Shown here in pieces: positions 48,841-59,900 of a stretch of DNA of 64,000 bases. The stretch comes from Trichuris trichiura (lineage: Eukaryota; Nematoda; Enoplea; Trichinellida; Trichuridae): contig JBAJFE010000037.1 in NCBI GenBank assembly GCA_037903355.1, positions 682,001 to 746,000 of the forward strand. Direction: 5' to 3'. Position numbers and translations under genes: made by a program. The notes below the pieces were generated by a model. It ran no database searches. It had not been told where the DNA came from and saw nothing but the letters and a program-made list of their open reading frames with translations. Each line of letters starts with the position of its first letter. The first letter of the stretch is position 1.

Positions 48841-49547
48841 ATGAATTGTTTTTTGAAAATTATTCCAACGTATACGGCTTTAGTAAAGGTGCCGCAAATT
48901 GTGAAGATTTTCAATGAAGGCTCAGGGGCAGGCGTATCAGTATTCAGCCAGCTGTTAGAGCTGACAGCGTACACCACTTCCGTTATGTACAGCGTTACGA
49001 AAAAGTTCCACTTCAGGTATGATGCTCTGATGTAACTGTAATCTTTAGTCAAAAGGTGTTCACAGCGCTTGGGGTGAATCGCTGTTCCTGTCATGTCAGT
49101 CTTTGGCTATAATAGGACTGATTTTATGGTTCGAGCGAAATTTTCGAAGATTACTCTTTGTGCTGACTTGTTATTTTGTCGTGTGCGCATTGTACTTGTG
49201 GGATTGGTTCTCCGACGATTTAGTGACAGTCTTTCAAACTCTGTCCATTTTGTTAGTATTGTCCGCAAGGGTAAATCATTCCTGCAGTGATGAAAAACTC
49301 ACTAACCTATCTTCAGGGCTTACAAGCTTTGGAAAACTATCGAAACCAGAGTACTGGTCAGCTGTCGGCGATTACCTTTTCTTTGCTACTGCTTGGCAGC
49401 CTTGCTCGAATATTCACCTCCGTTCAAGAAACAGGCGATCCAGTGATTATCATGCAGTATGCAGTCTCGTCGGTAATGAACGCAATTATCTGCTGGCAAA
49501 TATATGCATACTGGGGTCGGCGAATGCCGCTCAAGAAAACCGAGTAG
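48841..49547 (+). CDS. MPDU1: MPDU1, mannose-P-dolichol utilisation defect 1 (PQ-loop)
   Basis: An ER multipass PQ-loop protein needed for use of dolichol-phosphate mannose and glucose in N-glycan and GPI synthesis. Three exons: 48841-49016, 49066-49270 and 49317-49547. The first PQ motif is LVKVPQIVKIF. Other family signatures are LLELTAYTTSVMYSVT, AWGESLFLSCQSLAI, NYRNQSTGQLSAITF and LARIFTSVQETGDP, the last nearly invariant. The model gives 203 residues, against 247 in human. The shortfall is at the N-terminus: family residues before the first PQ motif are missing and a few of the first membrane segment appear absent. An upstream exon may have been missed, or the protein starts at MNCFLKIIP. 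Confidence 0.9.
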
Positions 49548-50718
49548 ATCTGTCAATTCTCTTTTTCCTTTTCATTAAACTTTGGACCAAAGTGTTCATT
49601 TTTCTGTCCCATATAAGGACTTGCCTAACTACATTTGCTCCAATGGTGTATTTAGGGTTTCACAAAACTGTTGACTTTTCAGATAGTGCAAGTAATCTTT
49701 GATGAGCACTTTGCGAGTTTGAACGTCATCAAGACGCGAACTTTCAGGTAACGTTTTATATGTTATTGCATCTTTATCTCTACTAACTTCACTACTATGC
49801 TTTCATATCTACCGTGAGTATACATTTAAGACTTTTTCCAGCATTTCAGGCAAATCGATAACGAGAAATATGTTTTCATAAAGCTGAATTTATTATCTGT
49901 AATACTTTTGAACATTCGCGAAGTTTAATGATGAGCTTGAGAATTTCATCCGCAATTAATATACTCTCAGCCCTTCGGTAGATTTCAGCTTGATTGGTTG
50001 AGAATTTCTATTGCATCCCTGCGCAATGTTTTTGTAGGTAAGCAGTCCGTTTGCCTCGGGTGTGCAAAGCTTAGCGTAGTAACTTTCGGAATCAACTACA
50101 TCCTTCCTTTAGTGTGTACTCGCGCTGGCTGACTACAGGCGCTGAAGATGGGTCGGCAATGTCTTAAAAATAGCGGAACATTCGAAAGAGAGAGAGAGAG
50201 AGAGGGGTCAGGTTCTTACCATGTTAAGGCATGAAGACGTACGAACCTATTATGAAACTTTTTTTAACATGTTTCGTACGCTTGATTTCAAAATGAGCTA
50301 TGGGTACTCAACGTTGGCGTGAGAAAGGTGCTATCAGCGTAGCTCATAGATAAATTGATTTGATCATTATTTGATCTAGCTGACAATAGCACCAAGACAA
50401 TCTAGTCGGCATTCGCATTCTGCAGCACTAATATTGTATTCGCTTAACAGAATACTGTTTTGAAAATTTTGCGAATAGATGAGTGATTGGTTTCTATTAT
50501 TTTCACCTTGTAATGAAGCATGAATCCCCCTCCAGAGAGTGATTTTAGATAACTATGTTAATGAGCGCTGCTTTTTTTGTAGGCAAGAACGGCGCTCTAT
50601 TTTTCCAATTAATCATAGGACATTCAAGTAATTTACTGTTAATTTACAAGAAGGATAGATGACTGCGCTGATTTAAGAAGGGTGCTAAGCTAGGCAACAT
50701 TTATCATTTTCAAATCAT
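49548..50718. other. Intergenic region with a GA run
   Basis: Holds no recognisable gene. An (AG)n tract lies at 50186-50204, just after a segment (50137-50180) that looks like a decayed retroelement 3' end. Confidence 0.5.
50186..50204. repeat. (AG)n microsatellite
   Basis: About nine AG units followed by a G run. It may be the simple tail of a retroelement insertion. Confidence 0.9.
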
Positions 50719-51390
50719 TTAATCTTCAACGATCCGGCCAGTATTCACAACAGTAATTGTTTTGCAATACCATGACGTGTAGGTCACGATGATTATAACC
50801 GCATGCAGTATAACGTTCAGCCAGACCAGGTTAAGCACCACCCACCAAATGAACGGTATTTGGGGTATCGCTTTTATCCCGAACGAATTCCAATTTATCA
50901 GCATGTTTCTATGTCCACATCTATAGTCATAGAATAGGAGATCAATTGGCCACTGAACGTACATCTTTGTCCAAAAAATTGCGCATATAACTGCAAGTGC
51001 TTCTCCAGCAATGGCAAGATAGCGAATTTCCTTTTTCCAATAGTCCGCATGCTGGAATGTAAGAAGCATGGCACACAGATTTGCCAACATACAAAATAGT
51101 AAACTGTTCAACACCACCCTCATTCTAATGCTCAAGCATACGCTGTAATTACCGTTCTTTTTCTTTGCCCTATCGCACGCGCAGGTCAATTGTAAGAAGT
51201 TAACTTTTCTGCACCTATTAATGTGCCATTCCGAAGGATCGCCGTTGGTAGCATTCATATTTGGCCCAGTCAAAGTGCCCACAGGCATTTTAGAGCACAG
51301 CAGTTGCTTTCCTGTTATTGCTACCATAGTGGCAAACAGGAGGACCAGTAATCCAGATTGCAGCAGGAAAGGAAGACGGTTGGATATCAT
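50719..51390 (-). CDS. Four-pass (tetraspan) membrane protein, intronless
   Basis: Family not identified. The frame is 223 residues from ATG at 51390 to the stop at 50719. Four hydrophobic segments lie at about residues 8-28, 88-110, 119-140 and 178-205. A long first loop has several cysteines (LLCSKMP, NRCRKVNFLQLTCAC, YSVCLS) and two N-glycosylation sequons (NAT, NYS). Both ends are predicted cytoplasmic. This is the topology of claudin/PMP22-like or tetraspanin-like proteins, but the claudin W-GLW-C-C and the tetraspanin CCG signatures are absent. A nematode-specific tetraspan is the most that can be said. It ends close to the inverted retroelement pair. Confidence 0.7.
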   Translation of the reverse strand: MISNRLPFLLQSGLLVLLFATMVAITGKQLLCSKMPVGTLTGPNMNATNGDPSEWHINRCRKVNFLQLTCACDRAKKKNGNYSVCLSIRMRVVLNSLLFCMLANLCAMLLTFQHADYWKKEIRYLAIAGEALAVICAIFWTKMYVQWPIDLLFYDYRCGHRNMLINWNSFGIKAIPQIPFIWWVVLNLVWLNVILHAVIIIVTYTSWYCKTITVVNTGRIVED

Positions 51391-51525
51391 TTTTACCGTT
51401 TAACTGTCGCAGTGCAACATCAGCGCTAGGTTGACTATGCATATAATCAGTTTTAAGTGTTTGCAGGTAATAAGCTTTTCGTTATACACTTCAAACTCGA
51501 GCCCATTTATTTGTAACCTGTCAAT

Positions 51526-52293
51526 ATTTTTTGGCTTCTTTTTGTACGGATTTTCTGTATCCCGTTGAAAAAACTTTTATTATTAAACTGTCCGTAGCTT
51601 TCGGGTCCGAACTTGACCCGTCATCAGCGGTCTAAGGATTGACGTATGAATAAAGTGCACTAGTAACGTGCAAGGTGTATAGCTGTTGTTTAAAGGTCAG
51701 TGTTTTAAAGTGAGTCTTGTAGTTCTTTGTCTGTCAGCAGTTCGAGCGGGTGTGTCCAATTTTAGTTGAGCGAGCAACAATTCGAGCGAGTTACAATATT
51801 CGTCCATATTTCATTTATTTCCGCTCCTTTATTTCGGTTGTAGGTTGTGTTGTTTCTAATATACAGAGCTTCCTTAATTTTTCGTAAGCGTGCATTCTTT
51901 TCATAACATAAAACTTTTGCGCCAAGGCTTAGATTGCAAAAATAAGGAAGCTCTGTATATTAGAAACAACACAACCTACAACCAAGATAAAGGAGCGGAA
52001 ATAAATGAAATATGGACGAATATTGTAACCCGCTCGAATTGTTGCTCGCTCAACTAAAATTGGACACACCCGCTCGAACTGCTGACAGACAAAGAACTAC
52101 AAGACTCACTTTAAAACACTGGCCTTTAAACAACAGCTATACACCTTGCACGTTACTAGTGCACTTTATTCATACGTCAATCCTTAGACCGCTGATGACG
52201 GGTCAAGTTCAGACCCGAAAGCTACGGACAGTTTAATAATAAAAGTTTTTTCAACGGGACACAGAAAATCCGTACAAAAAGAAGCCAAAAAAT
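51526..52293. mobile_element. Long inverted repeat: two head-to-head Penelope-like retroelement 3' fragments
   Basis: Arms of 356 bp (51526-51881 and 51938-52293) pair with about eight mismatches and no gap around a 56-bp spacer. The right arm, read on plus from 51947, encodes EALYIRNNTTYNQDKG and then an EINEIW motif, ending in TAA at 52055. The left arm encodes the same on minus. This wording resembles the C-terminal end of the GIY-YIG endonuclease of Penelope-like elements (KEALYI plus an IW motif). The outer part of each arm is a 3' UTR-like tail with GACCCGAAAGCTACGG. Both copies are 5'-truncated and face each other. No clear target-site duplication was found. The high arm identity implies recent origin or ongoing correction. 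A foldback DNA transposon is the alternative reading. Confidence 0.8.
51938..52057 (+). pseudogene. Truncated endonuclease tail of a Penelope-like element (right copy)
   Basis: The last 36 codons of a retroelement reading frame, starting with EALYIRNN and ending at the stop at 52055-52057. A further open stretch runs into the spacer (GLDCKNK). It lacks reverse transcriptase and most of the GIY-YIG domain, so it is inert. The assignment rests on a remembered resemblance of the EALYI...IW pattern, not on a search. Confidence 0.5.
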
Positions 52294-53243
52294 GAAATTA
52301 TTTGGTCCCGTACGAAGACACTATATCTTCAAAACCACTTAATATTACGTATTTTCCATTAATGTTACTAGTAACACTAATAACTCAGAATCTACGCAGT
52401 TTTATCTTGCTTTGCTTTACAGTATTTTAACCGCTGCTGTTTCAAAGCGATTATGCATTGAAAAATCGTTCGACGCGACTACTTTTCGTCCCATATTTTC
52501 TTTTCCAGTTATAACCTTTCAATCATAGACAAACTTCAGGGAAGTGAACGAAGCGTAAATCATCATAAGCAACTGAACAAAATTTTCAGTAACTTGTTTT
52601 CCGAAGGGTTCGCAAGCTCGTTCTAAGAGTCTGAGCCAGGCCCTGCGAACACTTCCTCCTCCCACATTTTAAGTTTCAACCTTATGTTAAGTTTCCTTTT
52701 CTTCATGCAAATCGATCACATGAACACCAGTGCACCAAATATCCCATCGAAGCTGATTCATTAACCATAGTATTTGTTAAAGCCTTGAATCGAATACGTA
52801 GCATTTTGTAACGGGCGCATAAGTTTTCATTATAAATTTCCCATGCAATTTAACCTCTGAGAACTAGTCAAGGGCGGACCCGAAAGCTATGGAAGTGTAA
52901 GCAGAACAGAAAAATAGTGTTTTGCTCGCCGTTTCATGTAACAGGTAATGCTTCTAATACTTTCGGATGGCGTCAGTACGGCGTTGAAGTGATCTACCCT
53001 ATCAACTGGACAAAATATAGGCAAAACAGAACCACAGGTACCACGCATGTTGGCACGCGCATCTTTTTCTTCGATGCTTCTCCAAGCAAACAGAAAGCGA
53101 AAAAGAATAGGTTTCCATAAACCTTGCTCCTAAATTGCGACGATGCACTTTGGCGGCCCTAACTGAATTCCCTCGCGCGCGTATTGTTCACCTGCTTCTT
53201 TCCCTTTTTAATGTCTGATTTTCAAAATGACTTTCAGGGCACA
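52294..53243. other. Intergenic region with a diverged retroelement tail
   Basis: Near 52866-52900 a segment (GGACCCGAAAGCTATGGAAG) resembles the outer tail of the inverted-repeat arms but with many differences, so it looks like an older copy. Nothing else is recognised. The TIMM29 exon is preceded by an acceptor-like TTTCAG ending at 53237. Confidence 0.45.
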
Positions 53244-53771
53244 ATGTTGCAAGAAGCATTAAAGCTTGGCTTGAATCGGGTCAAGAGCTATTTCCTTTCG
53301 CTGTACAATGACTACAGGATTGTGGCAGTAGAGACGGCAGTCGAGTTGCGACGAAAGCCGTTAAAAGGGGTCATATACGCTACAGTGTTCACTGGCACAA
53401 TGGTTGCTTACAAAACGAGACCAAATCAGGATCACTTTCTGTCAGCGGTCAGCGATTGCCGCTTGAAACTACTGCAAATTGCCGACGAGATTCGCAACGA
53501 GAAGTCTGAAGCATTTATCAACGAAGTGACTAACTTGATCAACCATAATGCATTATTGTCGTTGAATTTACTTTTCTTCACCGTCATATTTCAAACTGAA
53601 ATGGTGAAAGGTTGCGATCTGTTTGAAGTGCGTAAAAACATAAGCCATTTGCCTACCTGGTTGGCTGCCTATGGAACAGTGGTGGATATTGGTGCTTTTG
53701 ACCACTGGTTCTGTTTAAGCCGTGAAATGCGTAATTACGATATTCCAATCCACCAAGTGGCGTTGGCTTAG
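53244..53771 (+). CDS. TIMM29: TIMM29, subunit of the TIM22 inner-membrane translocase
   Basis: A mitochondrial inner-membrane protein that stabilises the TIM22 carrier translocase. The frame has no intron and 175 residues from the ATG at 53244; the frame is open further 5' to an ATG at 53211, but a TTTCAG lies between. It shows the family layout. An N-terminal basic helix (LNRVKSYFLSLYNDYR) comes first, then a membrane segment (GVIYATVFTGTMVAY), then the DUF2366 core with RNEKSEAFINEVTNL and the ending VVDIGAFDHWF followed by MRNYDIPIHQ. Human TIMM29 has the equivalent VLDVGFVGRWW and MRDCDIND wording. Its stop is only 20 nt from the stop of the convergent INTS9. Confidence 0.87.
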   Translation: MLQEALKLGLNRVKSYFLSLYNDYRIVAVETAVELRRKPLKGVIYATVFTGTMVAYKTRPNQDHFLSAVSDCRLKLLQIADEIRNEKSEAFINEVTNLINHNALLSLNLLFFTVIFQTEMVKGCDLFEVRKNISHLPTWLAAYGTVVDIGAFDHWFCLSREMRNYDIPIHQVALA

Positions 53772-53791
53772 CGCATTTGTACTATTGGTCA

Positions 53792-56700
53792 TTACAATTT
53801 GATCAGCGCTTCCATAATCGTATTTTTCAGGCACTGGCGTAACCGTTCGTCATACTGTTTCATGACTACGTGTACACCATCGGAGCTAACCGTCACGGAG
53901 GTTGCACCTTTTTCCTAGAATATAACCATTGTGTGACAACAACCAAAAGCCAAAACAACCGAAGCTTACGTATATTGTTTCTTTTGTATTGCTATGCTTG
54001 TTAGATGGTTCAAAGCCCAACTGAAAAAAGGTTTTGAATAATGTTGTCATGTTTTTGACAAGACGCTTACTTTTTCTATTCTCTTAAAGATAGGTTCGAT
54101 ATCAGCGCAGGCCAGCTGAGTCAATGAAGTAGAAGATAGCGTTGCGTCTTCCTGCGGTATTAACGATAATGGTAAGTATCATTTTAAGTGCACGCATACC
54201 TCTAAGGAAAGAAAAGATCCTCGAGTCAACGACATCATGCCAACCAACTGAGCTACGGCGTTTCCGTTGCCTAAATCCTGCAGGACGCAATTTGCTGCAA
54301 CCTTAAGGGTAACGTAAATTCAATTTTTCTCGCACCTCATATTTTGCCCTTACCTTTGGGTCTACGGCAAGCTTTAACCACCTCTTCTGGCACGGAATTT
54401 CTAATACCTTGTCCTTTGAGTAGCAGGTTACATGCTAATAATAAGGAAAGAAATATTCGCAGGAAAAAACGACCACAAATTATCATTGCCACCTTTCCAA
54501 AGGTATAGTCAGGGATGTTCAGTTGAGCGGACAAGAATTTCTGATCACTTATGTGCATATAGACAGCTTTAGGCTGTACAACGGCAGTAATCTGTCCTAT
54601 CTGATCCGCCGTCAACCGAGTGTCTATGGGGCAGAACACAGCCTGAAAATATTGGCTTACTCGTATCTTGAAACTACGCAAAATGGTAAAACTAATTTTT
54701 CATTCCGCAATCTACATTGGGAAGTATGCTTCCAAGAAGGACACCCTTAACTGACATAACGCTCTGCATCTTATGAAAGTAACATTTGCGCACTATTCAT
54801 CGAAAACTGAAAAATGATCACTTGTTGCAGTTGCTCACAAAATAAGTTAAGCGAAAACCATTAGCTTCAAATGAGTTGTATGTACGATTGGATGGTAGGA
54901 GAACAAAACGTACTACTTATTTCAAGTCTTACCTTCATCTTCATTGGCAAAAAAGGTAACAATATATCGTTCGTGGCGTAATCAGGATCTAAACGAGTAA
55001 AAGTGAAAATACCGTTCTGCTCAATGACGTAAGATTATGAACCAGTAATAACGATGGTATTGGCTGGATCATCCTTCCATATTGTCATAAAATGGACAAC
55101 GTCACCAATGCGAAGCGACGGATGGGAGGCGAAGACTACACATGGGCTTTTGATTTCTCTACTTATACTACCTGCAAATACGAGCTGATACTACTTTGGG
55201 AACAACTTCAACCTCATTTATTATTACCATAGACGGAACGACATGGTCTTAGCCGGTTGGTTTTAACCAGCTAAAAGTGGCATATGGTTTAAATTTCGTT
55301 TAAGTAAAATCAACGTTGAACATATACCGTGCCATGAAGAAAAGGATCATCTGGAATGAACGCTCTGGCTATCTTGCCTTCGGAAAGCCTATTGAAAAGT
55401 TCAAAGTCAGATTATAAGTTGTTTTTTTGCGAGTTACCATTCGGCATATATGTTGGCATATGCCAAACAGTTCCTTGCCACTTCGGAAACCAGAAATACA
55501 GGCACTGAGGACAAATCATAACCGCCGATCTGGCTGAAAAGACTTTCCAAAAGATCGAATGTCAGGCCACAGGGCACACAAGGAATTAGAACATTTCCAC
55601 CCGAACGCAGTGTGCTTACTAAATAACAGAGTTAGTAAGTGCTAACAATCCTGTTGCATTTTACTAATGCTCGAATTGAACTGTTGTAGCATTGCATCTG
55701 GATCTCGGTGAGGATGACGACTCAACGATGACAAGATCAATGCTTCCGGCTTACACAGTTCCACTAGGGACAATGCCTGCAACGAAAGAGAGAAATCGTT
55801 ATCTTTATACAAATGTTAATTGCAACCTTGGAATGGGTTGACAGGCTTGAAGAAGCACTCAGGTAAACAATCTGAAAGATAAATGCTTCAGACTTTGAAT
55901 ATAAATTTAATTTTACACCTTTTCTGAACCTGTTTCAATTACCCAATTGCAGCTGCCAATACTGTAGCCAGAGCAAGTGGCTGTTACGTAACCGAAACCA
56001 CTGATCACCTACATCCAATAGATAAATGGGATGTAAAAAAGAGCCTACTTTACCTTGCGCTCATTCAAGCCAATCGTTTGAACTTTTGATAAACAACATT
56101 TTACATCTTCCTGAGTGTAGAAGTCTTCCCAAAGGCAATCTCGCTTCCTAAAGACTGGTCAAAACTACAAAGGATCGACGAATTTTAGGCACGAAGAAAC
56201 ACATTCCATCAAAGAAAAGGTACTGTTAACTTGACGAAGTTAAGTGCAGTTTAATGTTACCGTTTGGGCGGAATCTCTTCCTTAATACTATCCTCCTCTT
56301 CGCTTGAGGATCTTTCTACGTACTCTACAAGTTCCTGCATCAACTGACTGAAAGTAAGAAGGATGCAAATTATGTTTAAACACAGGGCAGTACCAGCCAA
56401 ACTGAACAGTTGGTTCGGAAGCAAAAATAGCTCCATTGAAGGCGGTTCTCTCCGTGATGAACGGTAGTGCCAAAAAACTGGAGCTGTGCGATAGCAGAAT
56501 GACGCTAAGATCACTCATGTTGAAAAGGTCGCTCTGGAAAATGCAAATTGCAAATTTTGGCGACTTAGTTATTGAATTTACCGCTGGTGTACAATTGCAG
56601 TTGAGTATAGTTTTACGAGCATTCATAATTCTTAACAATGTCCCTCATTTCTGCAAAACCTTTCACGCTGAAACAGTAGTCTTACTTCCCAAAAACGGTT

Positions 56701-56872
56701 ATTGATGGTAGGACAGCCAAGTTAGAAGGCAGGTCAAGAGCACAGTCTAACATTACGGATCCGTCGGGCCACTTAAGTACCAAACACGGTTGGTTCGGAT
56801 TTTCAGACAAGCAAAACTAGATAAAAACAATAGCAAATGGAGAGCATAGTTTGAATCCCGGCTTACTAGCAT
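53792..56872 (-). CDS. INTS9: Integrator complex subunit 9
   Basis: The metallo-beta-lactamase/beta-CASP partner of INTS11 in the Integrator cleavage module, which processes snRNA 3' ends. On the minus strand the first exon ends MLFCLSENPNQPC across an intron. It is followed by MLDCALDLPSNLAVLP, VILLSHSSSFLALPFITERT, ASEPTVQFG, LMQELVEYVERSSSEEE, GGNVLIPCVPCGLTFDLLES, AVFCPIDTRLTADQIGQI and a C-terminal domain ending MEALIKL (stop 53792-53794). As in other INTS9 proteins the zinc-binding HxHxDH is replaced (SHSSSF), so it is a non-catalytic scaffold. The start could also be the in-frame ATG at 56914. Many small exons; the joins in 54700-55700 were not all verified. Confidence 0.9.
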
Positions 56873-56914
56873 TGCCTGCTCTGTTTCCATCCGTTCGCAT
56901 GTCTTTCCTTCCAT

Positions 56915-59900
56915 CTTCACGATATCTACAATTTAATGCTCTTTAGGGAAAGCCTCTATGATTCTCACGCGTCCAGTCAGTCATCTAATTGTTCACTACC
57001 CATAAACGGAAAATTTGCCTTCTTTCTCGCTGAACACTGAACAAGGTGATCTCAAAAGCTTTATTAACCACGCGTAAAATGGATACTTCACTACTTAATA
57101 TACCGAACCGTTGTCTTTCCGCTTCTTCCGTTATTTTCCTATACTTTTAGGGACTACCGCTACATAGCTCGTTGAATCCGCTAAAGGTAATGACAGCGTA
57201 TTCATTGTTTCAGAATGTTGCTTACTACGCGAACAAATGTCAAGACATGATAAATGTAAATGATCAGCGTATGCAAGCCAAATAATGGAAAGTGCAAGGT
57301 GACAAAAAGCAACATAAATTAAGGTGGTGAGAACAGGAGAACGTTCGAGGCATAGTGAGCTATGATGTGTTACATTAAATAACTCATAACTGCAAGTAAG
57401 TTTATCCCGTGCTCTAAGCTACCGTTGGCGAATCACGTGAGTTTTAGAAAAGTTTTGGAAAGGTCTGTTTTACATAAAGCGTACATAAAAGCTGTATAAT
57501 TCTCTATCAATCAAAAAAAATTGGACAACTGTACACAGACGCCAACAACTCCGCTTAAGGCAAGTTACGAAAATATTGATGCTTCATGCGAAGTAATAGT
57601 AATTTGTATTGATATTAGAAATCACCTTAGCGATGGTACAATTTTTAAATATGGAATATAATGAACGATAACTGGCAGCAAGAATAAACTGCAAAACAAA
57701 TACACGCCCAACGAATGAGTAGACGAAGCAATTGACGTTCAGTGATGGTAACTGAATAGCAGGTAACATGTTATTCTTTCTGTGCAATTGCATTTGGCCC
57801 CATTCCATGCACTGAGTTGATTCTTGGTGCATGTCGATAGCGCGAAATAGGTCATTTTTTATATTACTTATTATTAAGAACATATTTTAGTTACTATTTT
57901 AATTCAATAAGCTTTCGCATGTTAATGGACTTGTTAGGTAAAGCGTCGTGCGTCAGACAAAAATATTCCCTTTAATATTCTTGTAGTCTTTGGCTACTCA
58001 AAATCACTTTCTCTTAACAGAAGGAATGCGTTTAATAACATGTTTTATCCTCCCTTCACTGTTAGTACTTCAATACTCTTTATGGGTTCGATCCTGACCT
58101 GGAGGCACTCTGTATACTTCAGTCAACTAACATATTTTGCCCAGTAAAGTCTTCGAAATTCCCAGTGATATGCAGCGCATGAACAATAAAGGTAACGTAG
58201 TTTGTCTCTAGAAAAAAAAATTTTAATTAGGTTCTTGCAAGCAGGTGCAAAAAGTTCTTCCGAATCTCTTACTGTAGAGTCGAAAAGAATCGACTTTTTG
58301 CTACGAATTCACCTTTCCTGCTGCTCGTATTACCAAAGGTGAGCAAACCTTTACATAATTGAATGTTGAAGTCACTATATTCTGCTGCTAACTGAAATAT
58401 TGCTGCTTCGATGTTCAGAAGTTTTCGCTGAGACTTAAAAATGTAGTTGTACAAATGAGATGGAGAGGATTTGAGGTAATAAATTTTGTAAATTTTCAAT
58501 TCAAGAAGCATGACGTCACTTATCTGCCAGAAACCAGGGTGTTTTAATACATGAAATATAAGGGTAAACTTGACGGCTGTTTGAAATGGCGTTCGAACGG
58601 TTTCGTTTAGTCGGAAGTACCCTACCGTTTATGATGCCTCTCGATAGTTTTTGAAGAATTTTTGTTTCCCAAGTAAAAATGTCTATTTTCTCCTCTAATG
58701 TAGAATCTTTTTAGCAGCCATTTCTCCGGAAAAAATCATTTGTTTTCAAAAAACATGATTCTTTGCTACCTGCACAGCAAATAGCATACGTGGTGTCGCA
58801 CAGTGTTTGAGAATACGGGTCTTTTGTGCCGCCTGACTCTTCCGGCGTCGCCGTGGCATCATAGACCCCAAATAACGCCGTGCATGAATAGTCAAATTAT
58901 TACGAGCTCATGTCAAAATGTTCTATTAACCAGTTCCGCGCTGATAACGCGAAGAACAGTTTTCCGAAAGCCACGCTAATCTAAACAACCTTTGATGCCT
59001 CACACTTCCATAAACCACAATGAAATTATATGCAACAAGTTGTAATTTAATGTAGTCATATAAGGTAGGTGAGTACATTCTTGCATTTGATACAAATTTG
59101 CAATAATTTGTGATAAAAAACGGTTAGTAGCGGAGGTGATAAGCTGAGACATGCGATAAATGCGATATGATGGCCATATCGACTTGCATTAGATAAGAGA
59201 GAGATAAAATTTGTGTCCAACAGCCTCAGGCAAATCATTTTAAGCATAACGTCCAGTATTGCGCAGCATCATCGCTTATTGCAATTCGGTCGACAGATAA
59301 TTGGGTCGTGTGCACTGTTTGCTTAAGGCAACCAATCGTTGGATAAGATAACAGGAGCAAAGTGAGGTCACGTTGAGCGTTTGCCTTTTATTGATAAAAA
59401 CGGCTGGTTCGTGCGGCTGCATTTCTTTCATCTCATTTCAATTCCACCTTTCCTGTTGGAAAGGAAATTTCAGGTGATACGTTTTTCTACCTGTTCTGTG
59501 TTTATTCGCAGATATCAAAGCATCCTGGCCAACAGGTATGGTACCAGAGCAACAAAGTATAACGTTTGTTCCTTAAGTGTTCATTGGTCTATTGCTACGC
59601 AACTTTTCAAAAATTTAGTAAATGCTACAAAGGAATACTTATTCGTATGCACTCTGTTTCAGATGACATTAATACATTGGTAGATCAGCGAACGCAAAAG
59701 GACGCTGCAACGACGTATACGCTCAAATGGTCTTATGTTTTCTTTGAAACAACTTCACAACTTCAGAACGCATACTATTGCAAGCCATGCCTGCTTAGTG
59801 TATTCATAGAGACGTTCTTTTCCCCTGCAAGCATCAATTTTCGACTCAAAAACTGGTATGCGTTAATGCCCAAATCCTGGCCACGTTCAACGCAGCTTAT

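Noticed and set aside
52012..52236. 74-codon plus-strand frame inside the right arm of the inverted repeat
   Set aside because: Overlaps the better-matching endonuclease-tail frame and the 3' UTR-like tail; the left arm's mirror copy shows the same frame only because of the repeat.
54220..54262. Minus-strand tRNA-like D-arm (TAGCTCAGTTGGTTGGCAT)
   Set aside because: It lies inside an INTS9 coding exon (NAVAQLVGMMSL) and has no matching acceptor stem or T-arm; a chance A-box-like sequence.
58080..58110. B-box-like GGGTTCGATCCTGA
   Set aside because: No A box, acceptor stem or cloverleaf could be drawn around it.
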